Source of the DNA: Neobittarella massiliensis (ex Bilen et al. 2018)
GTDB lineage: Bacteria; Bacillota; Clostridia; Oscillospirales; Ruminococcaceae
DNA: 64,000 nucleotides
Reading direction: 5' to 3'
NCBI RefSeq assembly: GCF_900289145.1
Contig: NZ_OKQO01000001.1
Span: forward strand, 434,001-498,000
The notes beneath the pieces are model-generated. The model searched no databases. It saw only the letters and a program-made list of their open reading frames with translations, and was not told the origin of the DNA. Both the position numbers and the translations under genes were made by a program. Of the stretch, positions 50,444 to 59,833 are shown piece after piece (within the stretch, counting starts at the first letter, position 1; every line of letters starts with the position of its first letter).

Positions 50444-52684
50444 GTGCGTGCGAAGTACGACCAGGCACAGAATAGATCGTCTGCTGGGCACGGGGTGCAG
50501 CTGGGCGTGATATCAGCTATTTTATTGCTGGTGATCGCCCTGATGTTGTGGAATACCTCGGGCCTAAAAAAGGCGTTGAAGGCCAGCACCGAGCAGTATG
50601 TGACCGATGTATCTGATCAGCTGGCCAGCGATATCTCTTCCCGTTTTCATATTTATCAGATGACATTGGCTGCTCTGTCGGAAGAACTGTCAAGTTTTTC
50701 GGGGCCGGATGAGTCCCAGCAGCTCTTGGAGCGCCAAGCTGATATCCTGGATTTTGACGCGCTATTCATCATAGAAAAAAATAAGCTCACGGACTTACCG
50801 GATCTTGGAGAAGTCGACCTGCAGAGTGTTCCGGGCATAAAAGACGCCTTTGCAGGCCAGCAGACGGTCACCTATATTGAAGACAGGCAAAATCTTTTAT
50901 TTTTGACCCCCATCGAGCAGGATGGGCAGATCGATAGCGTGCTGGCAGGAGTGCGCAGTAAAGAGAATATGCAGCAGCTCATCCAGCCAAAGAGTTTTTC
51001 GGGGCACGGCCTCACCTGTATTATAGATGGTACTGGAAAGGTGGTGCTCTCACCTACCGACCTCAAGCCTTTTTTGCAGTTGGATAGTGTTTTTAAAGAG
51101 GGGGAGGACTTAGCTGCTGAGCAGGCGATCGCCCAGATGCAGCAAAATATAGCCCAGCAACAGGCCGGCGTATTTCAGTTTACCGCCACCGATGACAGCC
51201 AACTGGTCTTGTCTTATCGGCCGCTATATGTAAACGACTGGTTACTGCTGACACTGGTGCCGGCCGGGCTGATATCTGGCAGTGCCGACGCCTATATGTT
51301 GCGCGCTTTTTTGATCGTCGGCGGTATCGTGGCGGTACTGACGGTATTTTTGTTGCTACAGCTGCGCTATTACCGCACCAGTAGGAAATACCTGGAGCAG
51401 GTGGCATTTACCGACCAACTGACCGGAGGTATGAATCAGGCTGCTTTTCGTTTGGCATACGAAAAGCTCATATCGTTGGGTATGGACCCCGGCGCCTATA
51501 CGGTAATCTTTTTAAATGTACGGGGCTTTAAGCTCATCAACGAAAATTTTGGTGTAGAGGCCGGCAACGATACGCTGCGCCACATCTATGTGTCGCTCAA
51601 AAGGCATATCCAAGCCGATGAGATCGCTGCCAGAGGAGCAGCTGATCAGTTTTTTCTGTGCTTGCACACCGGAGATAAAGAGACTATTCAAAAGCGTTTA
51701 GACCAGCTGATGGCCGATATCAACAGCTTTTCTCAACACACCGACATCCAGTATTATCTGACCATTTTACAGGGGGCCTGTGTGGTGGAAGATCCCGCTG
51801 CCGACGTGACTATTTGGCAAGACCGGGCCCGCATGGCCTGCAAGCTACAGGGCGAGAAGGGAAAATGCGCCTTTTACAGCGCCGAGATGCTGGAACAGAT
51901 GAAGAAAGAGCAGGAGTTGGGCGCGCTGTTTGAGGCGTCGCTAAAGAATCACGACTTTCTGGTCTATCTACAGCCCAAGGTGCGATTGACGGATGGCCGC
52001 TTAGCCGGAGCTGAGGCGCTGGTGCGGTGGGTACACCCCCAGCGGGGGACCATCTTTCCATCCGATTTTATCCCGCTGTTTGAAAAGACGGGGGATATCT
52101 GCAAGCTGGACCTCTATGTGTTTGAAGAGGTTTGCATTTTGCTGGACAGGTGGAGGCGGGAGGGCCGCGAATTGGTTCCCATATCGGTGAACATGTCCCG
52201 TGCGCACTTTAAAAATCTCAATTTTTTGCGGCCGTTTACCGCTCTGAAAGAGCGCTACCACATCCCCGATACAATGATCGAGATCGAGCTGACCGAGTCG
52301 ACATTTTTTGATGAGCAGCAGCGTAAGTTGGTGCAAAATTCGGTGGAAGAGATGCACCGCAATGGTTTTCTTTGCTCGCTGGATGACTTTGGAGTGGGAT
52401 TTTCTTCGCTGGCACTGCTCAAAGAATTTGATGTGGACACCATTAAGCTGGATCGGCAATTTTTTGATGACATCGCCAGCGAAAAAGCGCAGAAGGTGAT
52501 CGCCAGCTTTGTCCAGCTGGCTGCAAAATTGCACATCCACACGGTGGCGGAGGGGATAGAGACCCAATCGCAGCTGGCCTTTTTGCGTGCTGTAGGCTGC
52601 GACATGATACAGGGATACGTCTTTTCTAAGCCGCTATCTATCTCCGATTTTGAGCGGTGGGCTCCCCCGGCAATAGAGGGATGA
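50444..52684 (+). CDS. membrane Cache-GGDEF-EAL protein, probable c-di-GMP phosphodiesterase
   Basis: The 746-residue protein has a membrane helix (20-37), an extracellular Cache-like sensor (about 45-280), a second helix (286-306), a GGDEF-like domain (320-480) and an EAL domain (495-740). The GGDEF signature is degenerate (AADQF at 399-403), so cyclase activity is unlikely. The EAL domain keeps AEALVRW (EAL at 524-526), ELTES, DDFGVGFSSLALLKEF, IKLDR and VAEGIE. It therefore probably degrades cyclic di-GMP in response to an external ligand. GTG start, seven bases after GAGGAGG. Confidence 0.93.
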   Translation: MRAKYDQAQNRSSAGHGVQLGVISAILLLVIALMLWNTSGLKKALKASTEQYVTDVSDQLASDISSRFHIYQMTLAALSEELSSFSGPDESQQLLERQADILDFDALFIIEKNKLTDLPDLGEVDLQSVPGIKDAFAGQQTVTYIEDRQNLLFLTPIEQDGQIDSVLAGVRSKENMQQLIQPKSFSGHGLTCIIDGTGKVVLSPTDLKPFLQLDSVFKEGEDLAAEQAIAQMQQNIAQQQAGVFQFTATDDSQLVLSYRPLYVNDWLLLTLVPAGLISGSADAYMLRAFLIVGGIVAVLTVFLLLQLRYYRTSRKYLEQVAFTDQLTGGMNQAAFRLAYEKLISLGMDPGAYTVIFLNVRGFKLINENFGVEAGNDTLRHIYVSLKRHIQADEIAARGAADQFFLCLHTGDKETIQKRLDQLMADINSFSQHTDIQYYLTILQGACVVEDPAADVTIWQDRARMACKLQGEKGKCAFYSAEMLEQMKKEQELGALFEASLKNHDFLVYLQPKVRLTDGRLAGAEALVRWVHPQRGTIFPSDFIPLFEKTGDICKLDLYVFEEVCILLDRWRREGRELVPISVNMSRAHFKNLNFLRPFTALKERYHIPDTMIEIELTESTFFDEQQRKLVQNSVEEMHRNGFLCSLDDFGVGFSSLALLKEFDVDTIKLDRQFFDDIASEKAQKVIASFVQLAAKLHIHTVAEGIETQSQLAFLRAVGCDMIQGYVFSKPLSISDFERWAPPAIEG

Positions 52685-52781
52685 TGTGCAGCTTTCTCAC
52701 CAGAGAGTGGCTAGCGCGGCGAGCTGGCCCGTACAAAACAAAGTGACTGTATGACTTGACAGGTAAATATTGATAATTTCT

Positions 52782-52819
52782 GGCCCGATAGCCGCCCCAC
52801 CGGCTGATCGGGCTTTTGT
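52782..52819 (+). terminator. terminator of the EAL gene
   Basis: GCCCGATAGCCG pairs with CGGCTGATCGGGC and is followed by TTTTGTT. Confidence 0.8.
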
Positions 52820-52846
52820 TATGCCCGTAAATAGAGAAGAAAATGA

Positions 52847-52904
52847 TTGACAGAAAATATAACGCATGTTATTATAACAAGTGTTTTAATAACATGCGTT
52901 ATAT
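52847..52904 (+). promoter_or_regulatory. TetR promoter with perfect 18-bp-arm operator
   Basis: TTGACA (52847) and TATTAT (52870) are separated by 17 bases. ATATAACGCATGTTATTA (52857-52874) and its exact inverse TAATAACATGCGTTATAT (52887-52904) enclose 12 bases and cover the spacer, the -10 and the start of transcription. The adjacent TetR protein almost certainly binds it. Confidence 0.88.
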
Positions 52905-52923
52905 TAAAGAGAGGAAGTATGCT

Positions 52924-53526
52924 ATGCCGGCCAAAAAGAAGGTGACCCGTGCAGCTATGCTGCAGGCGGCGGTAGAAATATTGCGCAAAGAAGGCCATGA
53001 CCATCTCAATGCCCGCAGTGTGGCACAAAAGCTGGGCTGCTCAACTCAACCTATCTACACAGAATTTGGCAGTATGGAAGCGCTGAAAGCAGAGATGAAG
53101 AGAGAGGCTGAGCGACTTTACGTACAGGCAGTTGCGCACTATACGGCGCAGAGCAAGTACCCGCCATATATGGCCTTTGGCCTGGGGTTTATCCGCTTTG
53201 CCAAACAGGAAAAAGAGATGTTTCGCTATCTGTACATGCGCGATCGCCACGGTAATGGGCGGGCGATCGATGATATCAACGCGCCCAATATCATGCAGAC
53301 TCTGACACAGCGCTACAATATGGCCGCCGATCAGGCAAAACAGCTGCACTACGATATGATGATCTACGCCTATGGGCTGGCAGTTATGGTAAACGCCAAT
53401 TATCTGGATATAGACGAAGACGAGATATGCCGCCGTCTGCGGCTGGAGTTTGTGGCTTTAGCCCGTGTTTACGGCGCGCAGGAGGATGCGTTGGCGGCCG
53501 AGGACAGCAAGATGGGCAAGGTGTGA
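52924..53526 (+). CDS. TetR-family regulator of the ABC exporter
   Basis: The 200-residue protein has a TetR helix-turn-helix (TRAAMLQAAVEILRKEGHDHLNARSVAQKLGCSTQPIYTEFGSMEALKAEM) and a helical ligand domain ending in an acidic stretch. It lies directly before the ABC exporter genes and behind a large palindrome overlapping its promoter, so autorepression and control of the exporter follow. The start at 52924 was preferred over 52843, which lies in the operator. Confidence 0.92.
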   Translation: MPAKKKVTRAAMLQAAVEILRKEGHDHLNARSVAQKLGCSTQPIYTEFGSMEALKAEMKREAERLYVQAVAHYTAQSKYPPYMAFGLGFIRFAKQEKEMFRYLYMRDRHGNGRAIDDINAPNIMQTLTQRYNMAADQAKQLHYDMMIYAYGLAVMVNANYLDIDEDEICRRLRLEFVALARVYGAQEDALAAEDSKMGKV

Positions 53527-53560
53527 CCGGCGATATAAAGTCGGCGAGAAGGGATACATT

Positions 53561-54319
53561 ATGAAAAATACCGTCATCAAGACCGAGAGGCTCTGCAAGT
53601 ATTTTGGCACCGGAGCGCAGCAACAGCAGGTGCTCAAGGACCTGGATATCGAGATATATCAGGACGATTTTACCGTGATCATGGGTTCATCGGGGGCGGG
53701 CAAGTCTACGCTGCTGTATGCACTGTCGGGCATGGACCAGCCCACCAGCGGCCAGATCCACTTTTTTGACACCGAGATCGAGCAGATGGACAATGACAAG
53801 CTTGCGATCTTTCGCCGTGAGCACTGTGGCTTTGTATTCCAGCAGATGTTTTTGCTGGACAATATGAGTATCCTGGACAATATATTGGCCGCCGGCCTGC
53901 TGACTGGAAAAGACAAGAGAGCGATCGTGACCTATGCCAAAGAACTGCTGGGTAAAGTGGGCTTGACCGAGAAGATCTGGCGCAAATTCCCCGCCCAGCT
54001 CTCGGGTGGAGAAAATCAGCGGGCTGCAATCGTGCGGGCGCTGGTCAACCGGCCGCAGGTCGTGTTTGCCGATGAGCCCACAGGTGCGCTGAACTCGGCA
54101 TCGGGCCGGGCTGTGCTAGACGTGCTGACCGAGGTGCACCAGAGCGGGCAGAGCATCATTATGGTCACCCACGATCTGGTGTCGGCCCGACGGGGCAACC
54201 GTATCCTCTATATCCGAGACGGGGTGATCGGCGGTGTGTGCGAACTGGGAAAATACGTGAGCGGCGACCGGCAGCGGCACGACAAACTGCTCTCTTTCTT
54301 AGCCGAGATGGGGTGGTGA
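53561..54319 (+). CDS. ABC transporter ATP-binding protein (MacB/LolD type)
   Basis: The 252-residue ATPase has Walker A GSSGAGKSTLL, the Q loop FVFQQMFLLDNMS, signature LSGGENQRAAIVRAL, Walker B VVFADEPTGALNS and the H loop MVTHD. It powers the FtsX-type permease one base downstream. Such pairs export or sense peptides and antibiotics. GAGAAGGGA precedes the ATG at 53561. Confidence 0.94.
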   Translation: MKNTVIKTERLCKYFGTGAQQQQVLKDLDIEIYQDDFTVIMGSSGAGKSTLLYALSGMDQPTSGQIHFFDTEIEQMDNDKLAIFRREHCGFVFQQMFLLDNMSILDNILAAGLLTGKDKRAIVTYAKELLGKVGLTEKIWRKFPAQLSGGENQRAAIVRALVNRPQVVFADEPTGALNSASGRAVLDVLTEVHQSGQSIIMVTHDLVSARRGNRILYIRDGVIGGVCELGKYVSGDRQRHDKLLSFLAEMGW

Positions 54320-54320
54320 G

Positions 54321-56705
54321 ATGTACAAACTGTGGATGCACGCCCGTGCGAATATCAAAAAGACGAAGTCGGTGTCGGCCACGCTGGTGGTGATGTTCCT
54401 CATCGCCGCGCTACTGCTCAATGTGGGGCTTTTGGTGGCTATTCGGTACGGCAGCTTTTTTGGCCAACTGAAAGAGGAACTGGCGCCGGCCGATGCCTAT
54501 TTTGCTCTGCCCCAAGCAGTGTACACCCAACAGGTACAGGACTATATCAGTCAAAATGAACACGTAAAAAAGGTCCAGACCAACGAGGCCCTCGCTCTGG
54601 GGGCGGAGATCACCCAGAAAGGCAAGAAAAGATCGTATACGGTACTGCTGCAGAATATGGATGAAAAACGGGAGATCTCCAAGTGGAAATATGTGGGAGA
54701 ACACCGCCCGGCCACCGAGATGTCAGTTTATGTGCCAGATATCTTTAAAGCGGTTGGCGGTTACCAGCTGGGCGATAAAATGACACTGCACTACACCGAC
54801 CAGACGACGGGCGAAAAGCGGCAGCTGACCTTTACCGTACAGGGCTACACAGAGGATATCTTTTTTAGCTCTACCGACACGGGGATGATGGGTTTTTATC
54901 TGCCGCAGGAGACCTACCGCCAGGTGGCTGATATCCTACAGGGACCGTCTTACCGGATGCACCTGGTGCACACCCGCTTAGACGAAGTGAAAAGTGCCTC
55001 GGCAGTAGAGGCGGGTATTCGGCAGACCCTGGGGCTCGACAGCTCCTCGCTGATGGCCGGTGACAGCGATGCGATGCTGATTGCGCTGGATATCGAACTT
55101 ATCGAGCTGTCCCGCTGTATGATGGCCACAATGATAGCGGCTATGATGGTGCTGTTTGCGCTGATCATCGTTGTGGTGTGCCTGCTGGTGGTGCGCTTTC
55201 GCATCGTCAACAGCATTGAAGACGACCTGATGAAGATCGGTTCGCTCAAGGCTATCGGCTATACCGGCCGGCAGATACGCCTGTCGCTGCTGATCCAGTA
55301 TCTGCTCATCGCCGGGCTGGGCAGTCTGCTGGGGATCGGCGCGTCTTACGGGCTGCTGCCATCGATCTCGATGATCTTTGAGCAGCAGTCGGGCCTAAAG
55401 TGGGAGCAGGGATTTGATGTGGGCATCAGTGCGTCTGCGCTGCTGGTGCTGCTGGCCGTTGTGGTGCTAGTCGTGGTGCTGGCCACCAGGCGGGTCAACC
55501 ATCTGAGCCCCATCAGAGCACTGCGGGGCGAGAGCACAGTACACAAGTACCGGCACAATATGCTGCCCCTAGAGCGGGCCCATGGGCCATTATCGGTCAC
55601 TTTAGCCGGCAAGTCGATCCTGCAAAATATCAAGCAGAATATCATGGTGGTCATGATCATGATCGCTGTCACATTTGCCGGTGCCTACGGTATCATCATG
55701 TACTACAATACTGCCATCGACACCAAGGCTTTTGCCGAGGTGCCGGGCATGGAGATAACCAACGTCATCGCCGCGCTCAACGCAAAAGAGGACCAGAGCA
55801 GCACGGTGGCCGCCATAAAAGATATGGAACATGTGCGGCTGGTGCAGTACCTGGATGAGGTAAAGCTGGAGGTAGACGGCACCCAGGTATCTTCTTACGT
55901 GATGGGAGATTACGCCGGCAAACAGACGCGGTTGGTCTATGAGGGCCGCTATCCCCAAAAAGATGGGGAGATCGTACTGGCCGGCATTTTGGCTGACCGC
56001 ATCGGCAAAGGAGTAGGCGATCTTGTTGCGGTGCGTTGGGGTGACAGCGAGGAGACCTTTCGGGTCACGGGCCTGTCTAACGGCTCATCTATGGGTGGAC
56101 TCAACACCTCTATCCGCACCGCCGATATGCGGCGGCTGAACGCCGATTTTAAACCGCAGATACTGTACATCTATCTGGATACAGGGACAGACAGCGCCAG
56201 CTTTATCGAGCGGCTAAATGATACCTTCGACAGCCAGACTCTGCTCAGTGTCACCAACTTTGACAAGGGGTTGGCGGAAGGGATGGCCTCGTATCAAAAT
56301 ATTGTAGCGGCCATGGGGCTGGCAATGCTGATCATTACGCTGGCGGTGGTGACTCTGGTGCTTTATTTTATGATCAGCTCCTCGGTCATCCGTCAAAAAC
56401 GGGATCTGGGCGTCCAGAAGGCGATAGGTTTTACAACGTTTCAGCTGATGAATCAGCTGTCGCTCACCTACGTGGCACCGGTGGCGGTGGGCGCGGCGGC
56501 CGGCAGTTTGCTGGGGGCACTGTACACCAACCCCATGATGTCGGTGGCCATGCGCGGCGTTGGGATCATGAAGGCCGGCTTTTTAGTAGACCCACTATGG
56601 GTGGTGGCTTTTGGGCTGGGAACGGTGGTGTTCTCTTACCTGCTGTCACTGCTCACCACCTGGCGTATCCGCAAGATATCTGCCTATGCGCTGGTGACAG
56701 AGTAG
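54321..56705 (+). CDS. FtsX-like ABC transporter permease
   Basis: The 794-residue protein has one N-terminal helix, a large extracellular domain (about 50-250), three helices (about 270-390), a further helix and second extracellular domain (about 430-660), and three C-terminal helices with the FtsX pattern (VIRQKRDLGVQKAIGF). The duplicated layout is that of macrolide/lantibiotic exporters and peptide-sensing permeases. It is preceded by its ATPase and TetR regulator. Confidence 0.9.
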   Translation: MYKLWMHARANIKKTKSVSATLVVMFLIAALLLNVGLLVAIRYGSFFGQLKEELAPADAYFALPQAVYTQQVQDYISQNEHVKKVQTNEALALGAEITQKGKKRSYTVLLQNMDEKREISKWKYVGEHRPATEMSVYVPDIFKAVGGYQLGDKMTLHYTDQTTGEKRQLTFTVQGYTEDIFFSSTDTGMMGFYLPQETYRQVADILQGPSYRMHLVHTRLDEVKSASAVEAGIRQTLGLDSSSLMAGDSDAMLIALDIELIELSRCMMATMIAAMMVLFALIIVVVCLLVVRFRIVNSIEDDLMKIGSLKAIGYTGRQIRLSLLIQYLLIAGLGSLLGIGASYGLLPSISMIFEQQSGLKWEQGFDVGISASALLVLLAVVVLVVVLATRRVNHLSPIRALRGESTVHKYRHNMLPLERAHGPLSVTLAGKSILQNIKQNIMVVMIMIAVTFAGAYGIIMYYNTAIDTKAFAEVPGMEITNVIAALNAKEDQSSTVAAIKDMEHVRLVQYLDEVKLEVDGTQVSSYVMGDYAGKQTRLVYEGRYPQKDGEIVLAGILADRIGKGVGDLVAVRWGDSEETFRVTGLSNGSSMGGLNTSIRTADMRRLNADFKPQILYIYLDTGTDSASFIERLNDTFDSQTLLSVTNFDKGLAEGMASYQNIVAAMGLAMLIITLAVVTLVLYFMISSSVIRQKRDLGVQKAIGFTTFQLMNQLSLTYVAPVAVGAAAGSLLGALYTNPMMSVAMRGVGIMKAGFLVDPLWVVAFGLGTVVFSYLLSLLTTWRIRKISAYALVTE

Positions 56706-56726
56706 CCACTGATATCGGTGTATAAA

Positions 56727-56769
56727 AGGCGCGTACTGCTCCGTTACCGGGCAGTGCGCGCCTTTTTTA
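56727..56769 (+). terminator. terminator of the TetR-ABC operon
   Basis: AAAGGCGCG pairs with CGCGCCTTTTTT, with an inner CTGCTC/GGGCAG stem. Confidence 0.85.
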
Positions 56770-56862
56770 GCGGGTAAAAAAATGGATTGGTCATCCGCTC
56801 GCACCGCCCGGCAGCCGGCGGCATAAGATGAGGTATCCCCAAACAGAGAGGAGGGATATCCG

Positions 56863-57213
56863 ATGCAAGAAAACGAGCGCGATCTGACCGAGCAGGAGCT
56901 GGCGGCCCGTGCTGTTGCCGACTGCCCTGCTGTTGGCTACCAGCAGGTCGACGTGTGCGTGCCGGTAGCAGTAACTCCCTACGCCCAGGTGAGCGAGCCC
57001 ATCACCCGCTGTTGCGGCGCGCCGATCGTCACCCCGGGCAACGACCACTGCCCCGGCGAGATAAACGGCCAGTGCAACTTCACCATCAGCCAGACCATCT
57101 GCATCGAAGTGCCGGTGGAATTTGGCGCTTCGGCCATCGTCGGCGACACATATGTCGACTGTCAGGGGGCCACGGCCACCAATGTAAGCAGTAATTGTAT
57201 AGGAGGTGCGTAA
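56863..57213 (+). CDS. Cys-rich small protein A, unidentified
   Basis: The 116-residue protein has ten Cys and no signal peptide: VDVCVPVAVTPYAQV, CCGAP, CPGEINGQCNFTISQTICIEVPVEFGA, then DCQGA and a late Cys. The following gene encodes a paralogue with the same order of motifs. Cys-rich beta-strand proteins without signal peptides in spore formers are often coat or exosporium components, but this is only an inference. GAGGAGG precedes the ATG. Confidence 0.7.
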   Translation: MQENERDLTEQELAARAVADCPAVGYQQVDVCVPVAVTPYAQVSEPITRCCGAPIVTPGNDHCPGEINGQCNFTISQTICIEVPVEFGASAIVGDTYVDCQGATATNVSSNCIGGA

Positions 57214-57215
57214 AT

Positions 57216-57533
57216 ATGGCGCCAAGCCGTGATACGAAACGAGACGGGTGTGAGAACCGGCCCGACACCAAAAGACCGGGCTGCGCAAGGACTACCTGCA
57301 CGTATACGCAGGTAGAACTGCCCATCTCGATCCAGCCGGCTGCCCAGGTGGGCGACATCCGTTTGACCTGCTGTGGAGAGCCATCTGTGTGCTGCCGCCG
57401 GGCCTGTGACGGCAGCTGTCTGCTGACTTTTACCCAGCAGTTGCGGGTAGAGGTGCCGGTGACCTACAGCGCCACTGTAGAGGCCGGCACCATCGACCTG
57501 TGTCTCCCACCTAAGGACTGTACCGGCAAGTAG
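57216..57533 (+). CDS. Cys-rich small protein B, paralogue of A
   Basis: The 105-residue protein has a basic N terminus (APSRDTKRDGCENRPDTKRPGC) and then repeats the plan of protein A: QVELPISIQPAAQV, LTCCGEP, CDGSCLLTFTQQLRVEVPVTYSA and a final DLC. It contains eleven Cys. It starts two bases after gene A with GGAGGTG inside A, so the two are coupled. Start at 57216 chosen by that site. Function unknown; tandem duplication is clear. Confidence 0.7.
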   Translation: MAPSRDTKRDGCENRPDTKRPGCARTTCTYTQVELPISIQPAAQVGDIRLTCCGEPSVCCRRACDGSCLLTFTQQLRVEVPVTYSATVEAGTIDLCLPPKDCTGK

Positions 57534-57566
57534 AGCGGTTTGGCCCTGTTTGGCACCTTTTGTTTT

Positions 57567-57615
57567 AGAGCGGCGAGCCGTCTGCACAGTGCAGGTGGAG
57601 AGCCGCTCTTTTTTG
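57567..57615 (+). terminator. terminator of the Cys-rich gene pair
   Basis: AGAGCGGC pairs with GCCGCTCT and is followed by six T. Confidence 0.8.
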
Positions 57616-57788
57616 ATGGCCGGCCAATATCGAGCCGATCGCGGTGACAATGCGCATGTCGGTATCTGCGCGTTGCGGCCCAGTCATATTTATATAGAAG
57701 AAATACACTTCAAAACGGCCGATCAGACCAAAAAAGTGGGTCTGCAGTGGCTTTTATGTGATGCTGAGTAAGAGTTTCTCTACACATG

Positions 57789-57817
57789 TTGACAAAGGAC
57801 TACAAAAGCCTTATAGT
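57789..57817 (+). promoter_or_regulatory. promoter of potABCD
   Basis: TTGACA and TATAGT are separated by 17 bases, giving a 5' leader of about 145 bases. Confidence 0.78.
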
Positions 57818-57823
57818 TGAGTG

Positions 57824-57968
57824 GTATCTCATTGTGCAGTTATCTGTACGCCACAGCGTATGCCCACTAAGCCGGGATGCCGGTTTAAAAACCTTTTGCG
57901 GGGTGGAGTCAAAAGCTGTAGCGCGCAAGCCGGGAGGCGAACTGCAAAAATTCCGCAAAGGGGATGTG
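57824..57968 (+). promoter_or_regulatory. unexplained 145-base leader of potABCD
   Basis: The leader contains GCCGGGATGCCGG and, 70 bases on, GCCGGGAGGCG, each followed by an AT-rich patch and a run of G. It looks like a weak duplicated structure. No known riboswitch consensus is clear. Confidence 0.3.
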
Positions 57969-59018
57969 ATGTTATTGGAAAATTGTATCATCAAGCTCAA
58001 AGACCTCGTGGTGGATTACGATGACGAGCGCGTCATCGACGGCTTGGACCTGGAGATCCGCGACAAGGAATTTGTGACTCTACTGGGACCATCTGGTTGC
58101 GGGAAGACAACGACGCTACGCGTAATTGGCGGCTTTGTCGAACCCAGCGCGGGAGAGGTCTTTTTTGATGGGAAAGATATCAAAGATCTGCCCCCTCATA
58201 AAAGGCAGGTCAACACCGTGTTCCAGCGCTATGCACTGTTCACGCATCTGAATGTGTACGAGAATGTGGCCTTTGGGCTGCGCATTCAAAAGCTGTCGGA
58301 AGATGAGATCCGCCAGCGGGTGACCGAGATGCTGCGCATCGTAAACCTCTCCGGGTATGAGCGCCGCAGCATCGACCAGCTCTCGGGCGGTCAGCAGCAG
58401 CGGGTGGCTATCGCCCGGGCGCTGGTCAATCAGCCCAGAGTGCTGCTGCTCGACGAGCCGCTGGGGGCTTTGGATCTGAAACTGCGCAAAGACATGCAGA
58501 TCGAGCTCAAGCGCATACAAAAAGAGACCGAGATCACCTTCATTTACGTCACGCACGACCAGGAAGAGGCGCTGACCATGTCAGACACGGTGGTGGTGAT
58601 GAATCAGGGGGTCATCCAGCAGATCGGTTCGCCCGAGGACATTTATAACGAGCCCAAAAATGCTTTTGTGGCTGATTTTATCGGCGAGTCGAATATCCTC
58701 CCCGGTATTATGAAGCGCGACTTTTTGGTGGAGTTTGGCGGCCATGAGTTCACCTGTGTCGACAAGGGGTTTGCCCCCAACGAACAGGTAGACGTGGTGG
58801 TGCGCCCGGAAGATGTGAAGATCGTCCCCCAGATCGCCGGCCAACTGACCGGCGTGGTGGAATCCATCATATTTAAAGGGGTGCATTTCGAGATATCCAT
58901 CGACGCGATGGGGCACCGCTGGATCGTCCACTCCACCCAGAGTGAGGAGGTGGGCGCAGTGGTGGGCATGAGCCTCACCCCCGACGACATCCACATCATG
59001 AAGAAAATGGAGGAGTAG
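57969..59018 (+). CDS. potA: spermidine/putrescine ABC transporter ATPase
   Basis: PotA energises polyamine import. The 349-residue protein has Walker [13 protein letters not shown], the Q loop [14 protein letters not shown], signature [16 protein letters not shown], Walker [12 protein letters not shown], an H-loop His and a C-terminal TOBE-type domain (about 275-345). The start at 57969 is placed after AAAGGGG; a much longer upstream reading overlaps the leader and lacks family similarity. First gene of potABCD. Confidence 0.95.
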   Translation: MLLENCIIKLKDLVVDYDDERVIDGLDLEIRDKEFVTLLGPSGCGKTTTLRVIGGFVEPSAGEVFFDGKDIKDLPPHKRQVNTVFQRYALFTHLNVYENVAFGLRIQKLSEDEIRQRVTEMLRIVNLSGYERRSIDQLSGGQQQRVAIARALVNQPRVLLLDEPLGALDLKLRKDMQIELKRIQKETEITFIYVTHDQEEALTMSDTVVVMNQGVIQQIGSPEDIYNEPKNAFVADFIGESNILPGIMKRDFLVEFGGHEFTCVDKGFAPNEQVDVVVRPEDVKIVPQIAGQLTGVVESIIFKGVHFEISIDAMGHRWIVHSTQSEEVGAVVGMSLTPDDIHIMKKMEE

Positions 59019-59020
59019 CC

Positions 59021-59833
59021 ATGAAGTCGAAACTCCCTGCGCTGCCATACCTGATATGGATGGCGCTGTTCATCGTGGTGCCGTTGGGGCTGGTGGTGTA
59101 CTTTGCCTTTACCACGGCCGACGGGCAGTTTACGATTGCCAATATCTCGCAGGTGGGGCAGTACACCGGTGTGCTGCTGCGCTCTATCTGGCTGGCGGCA
59201 GTGGCCACGGTACTGTGTCTGCTCATCGCCTATCCGCTGGCGTTTTTTCTCTCCAGAGCCAACTACTCTATACAGCGGACCCTCATCATGCTGGTCATGC
59301 TGCCCATGTGGATGAACTTTTTGCTGCGCACCTATGCCTGGATGACGCTGCTGGAGACATCTGGTCTGATCAACAAGCTGTTGGGCCTGATCGGTCTGGG
59401 ACCGGTGCAGATGATCAATACCCCCGGAGCGGTGGTGCTGGGCATGGTGTATAACTACCTGCCCTTTATGATCCTGCCGCTGCACTCCATCATGACCAAG
59501 ATCGAAAACACCACGTTGGAGGCCGCCCAAGACCTGGGCGCCAACTGGTGGCAGAGCTTTCGCCGGGTGGTGCTGCCGCTGAGCATCCCCGGCATCATGA
59601 CCGGGGTGACGATGGTGTTTGTGCCGTCTATCTCTACTTTTATCATCTCGCGTATGCTGGGCGGCGGCGGCAATATCCTCATCGGTGACCTCATCGAGCT
59701 GCAGTTTATCGGCAGCAGCTACAACCCCAACTTGGGGTCGGCTATCTCGCTGGTGATGATGGTCATCGTGCTTCTGTGCATGAGCCTCTTTAATCAGTTT
59801 GACAAGTCTGAGAGGGAGGGGATATACGGATGA
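59021..59833 (+). CDS. potB: polyamine ABC transporter permease PotB
   Basis: The 270-residue inner-membrane protein has six helices and the EAA loop (EAAQDLGANWWQSFRRVVLPLSIPGI) that contacts PotA. It begins PYLIWMALFIVVPLGLVVYFAF, typical of PotB. It starts two bases after potA and overlaps potC by four bases. Confidence 0.94.
   Translation: MKSKLPALPYLIWMALFIVVPLGLVVYFAFTTADGQFTIANISQVGQYTGVLLRSIWLAAVATVLCLLIAYPLAFFLSRANYSIQRTLIMLVMLPMWMNFLLRTYAWMTLLETSGLINKLLGLIGLGPVQMINTPGAVVLGMVYNYLPFMILPLHSIMTKIENTTLEAAQDLGANWWQSFRRVVLPLSIPGIMTGVTMVFVPSISTFIISRMLGGGGNILIGDLIELQFIGSSYNPNLGSAISLVMMVIVLLCMSLFNQFDKSEREGIYG

Noticed and set aside
57824-57968. Cyclic di-GMP riboswitch before potA
   Set aside because: GCCGGGATGCCGG resembles one arm of that class, but the conserved core GGGACGCAAAGCC-like segment is missing.
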